Shown here: piece by piece, positions 23,541-24,777 of the stretch
Layout of the letters: each line of letters begins with the position of its first letter
Position numbering within the stretch: position 1 is the stretch's first letter
IMG/VR virus record: IMGVR_UViG_3300030090_001695
Coordinates: 1 to 24,777 of that record
DNA from: a virus
DNA: 24,777 nucleotides
Reading direction: 5' to 3' (one strand)
Notes under the pieces: generated by a model
Told to the model about the DNA's origin: nothing
Seen by the model: the letters and a program-made list of their open reading frames with translations, nothing else
The model's database searches: none
Made by a program: the position numbers and the translations under genes

Positions 23541-24777
23541 GCCGCATTCAAGTCCACTACTTCACAGACACCAGCAGTACAAGCAAGCTCTCGTGATCCG
23601 CTTGTATTATCTTCTTTCTCAAACTCTGTAAGTTTGTTCCAGTCGATTCTAATATGGCTGTATGTCTGCTGCCAATCATAATAGTCATCAGGTTCAATAT
23701 CTTGATATGGTGCCTGTTGATATGTGTGATCACTGTGTGGCAAGAAAGAAACACCAGATGCGACATCGAAGTTTTCATATACCCACGCACCAACTTCCAT
23801 CCACTCATGTTCCTTCACAGTCACTGTGATAGATGGCTTGTGTTCACACCAGTGTATGGCGTAGGTTTTCCACAATTCTAACTGTTGTATAGCTGTCATC
23901 TGTGTGCGTGTTACTGCACCATCTGGTGATCTCATGGCAAACGAAAAGACTGTGACACTGTCCGGCTTCATCATATCCCTCTCATTGTGCACACCTTCTT
24001 CAATCAAGAACTGTGTCAACGGATCTTTGTTGTCACCACGAACCGTGCGGATGTAGTAATCATTGTGCCGTGCATGAATGCCACTAGCTGCGTCCACGAG
24101 TTGAGATACAGTACCCGACGGCTTTACACAGGTGATTGCTGCACTCTGAGGTATTCCAAGCATGTTCGCAAAATTCTTGTTTGTGTCCACCGCTTCTTGA
24201 CGCATTTCTTCTAACCAACGCTTGCTGTCTACGTTTTTTGAAAGCACGTGATGATCCATGATACCAGTCAAGGATACGCCCAACAAACGTTCTTCTTCTG
24301 TGTTGTCCTTCCATACTTTCCTCAAGTATTTGAAATCTGTAAGAGTTGATTGCAAGGTACCCAAGATAGTCGCAATACGGACCTTTCTCTTTAAGCTATC
24401 CAGCGTGTCGGTTTCACGAACTACAACCTCTGACAAGTTACAGAACTGATAGCCACGTAGGATGATTTCTGAACATGGATTTGTACCCCACATATGACCT
24501 GTTTCACGTCGCCCGTTACGAGCAACCTGCTTGTCTGCAGCCTCACGGTTAAACATACCACGTTCGCCTGACTTGCTGTCATACAGCGCAAGCCACTCAC
24601 GCATGAACGTGCCCATCTCCGGCTTTGACTTGTAGGCAACAGAGTTATTAGCCAATGCACGTTGTGGCTCTGTCTCCCACCACTGCCCTGACTTAGCGTG
24701 TGCCATCTGATCATCATTTAGATTAGATAAGCTAATCAAAGCAGAACGACGAACACCACCGACAACTACAACTTCAC
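23537..24777 (-). CDS. class II (B12-dependent) ribonucleoside-triphosphate reductase, C-terminal part, cut by window edge
   Basis: Reduces ribonucleotides to deoxyribonucleotides using adenosylcobalamin; the monomeric RTPR (NrdJ) type fits best. The frame is open to the right edge (VVVVGGVRRSALISLSNL), so only about 413 C-terminal residues are present. Counting from a TTG at 24739: the active-site pair C89 and C100 in NPCSEIILRGYQFC matches the spacing of C408/C419 in the Lactobacillus enzyme. The catalytic Glu two residues after the first Cys is present. A PSGTVSQLVDAASG loop follows, and a C-terminal redox pair (ACTAGVC, CX4C) matches C731/C736. The partner Cys (C119 equivalent) lies outside the window. 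It supplies dNTPs for phage replication and is probably the promoter-proximal gene of those visible in this operon. Confidence 0.93.
   Translation of the reverse strand, partial: EVVVVGGVRRSALISLSNLNDDQMAHAKSGQWWETEPQRALANNSVAYKSKPEMGTFMREWLALYDSKSGERGMFNREAADKQVARNGRRETGHMWGTNPCSEIILRGYQFCNLSEVVVRETDTLDSLKRKVRIATILGTLQSTLTDFKYLRKVWKDNTEEERLLGVSLTGIMDHHVLSKNVDSKRWLEEMRQEAVDTNKNFANMLGIPQSAAITCVKPSGTVSQLVDAASGIHARHNDYYIRTVRGDNKDPLTQFLIEEGVHNERDMMKPDSVTVFSFAMRSPDGAVTRTQMTAIQQLELWKTYAIHWCEHKPSITVTVKEHEWMEVGAWVYENFDVASGVSFLPHSDHTYQQAPYQDIEPDDYYDWQQTYSHIRIDWNKLTEFEKEDNTSGSRELACTAGVCEVVDLNAA

Noticed and set aside
24721-24737. Short inverted repeat GATTAG/CTAATC
   Set aside because: Lies in conserved RNR codons (ISLSNL), has a 6-bp stem without a T-run, and is likely chance.

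Overview
The window looks like the late (virion and lysis) half of a tailed marine bacteriophage with a short-tail (podovirus-like) architecture. Three things point there. First, nearly the whole plus strand is one gene train with 0-10 nt gaps or short stop/start overlaps. Second, it carries a tail adaptor (T7 gp11-like), a tail nozzle (T7 gp12/P22 gp10-like), tail fibre and adhesin proteins of the kind common in ocean viral metagenomes, and two very large virion proteins. Third, a phage T4-type lysozyme sits in a cassette of small membrane proteins. No integrase, repressor, tRNA, IS or CRISPR is visible. A B12-dependent (class II) ribonucleotide reductase suggests a marine bacterial host with cobalamin-dependent metabolism, plausibly an alphaproteobacterium; the host is inference only.

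Layout. (1) 1-2915: small genes. They are a basic repeat-containing peptide, a two-helix holin candidate, two related tiny Cys-containing secreted-like proteins, the endolysin, a membrane-anchored coiled-coil protein, a C-terminally anchored helical protein and unknowns. (2) 2917-3402: an excellent sigma70-type promoter (TTGACT-N17-TATAAT), then a 74-aa gene and two possible tiny ORFs. (3) 3395-11740: adaptor, nozzle, tail fibre, multidomain LamG/SPRY adhesin, and a tail-fibre-assembly-like protein. (4) 11744-22687: a hendecad coiled-coil virion protein, two small virion candidates, giant proteins of 983 and 1708 aa that may be ejection/internal proteins, and a Met-rich basic protein. (5) 22684-24777, minus strand: a convergent operon. 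Read in its own direction it runs class II RNR (5' part beyond the right edge), a zinc-ribbon protein, a PD-(D/E)XK nuclease-like protein and a 73-aa unknown. The two strands meet with overlapping stop codons.

Working together. The plus-strand genes would build the tail and internal/ejection proteins and lyse the cell. The minus-strand genes look like nucleotide metabolism: RNR makes dNTPs, and the nuclease-like protein may act on host or phage DNA. Terminase, portal and major capsid genes are not in this window. No clearly new system was found. The most distinctive features are the exact 11/22-residue repeat periodicity of the 445-aa protein, domain insertion and duplication in the adaptor and nozzle, and the paired Cys mini-proteins in the lysis region.
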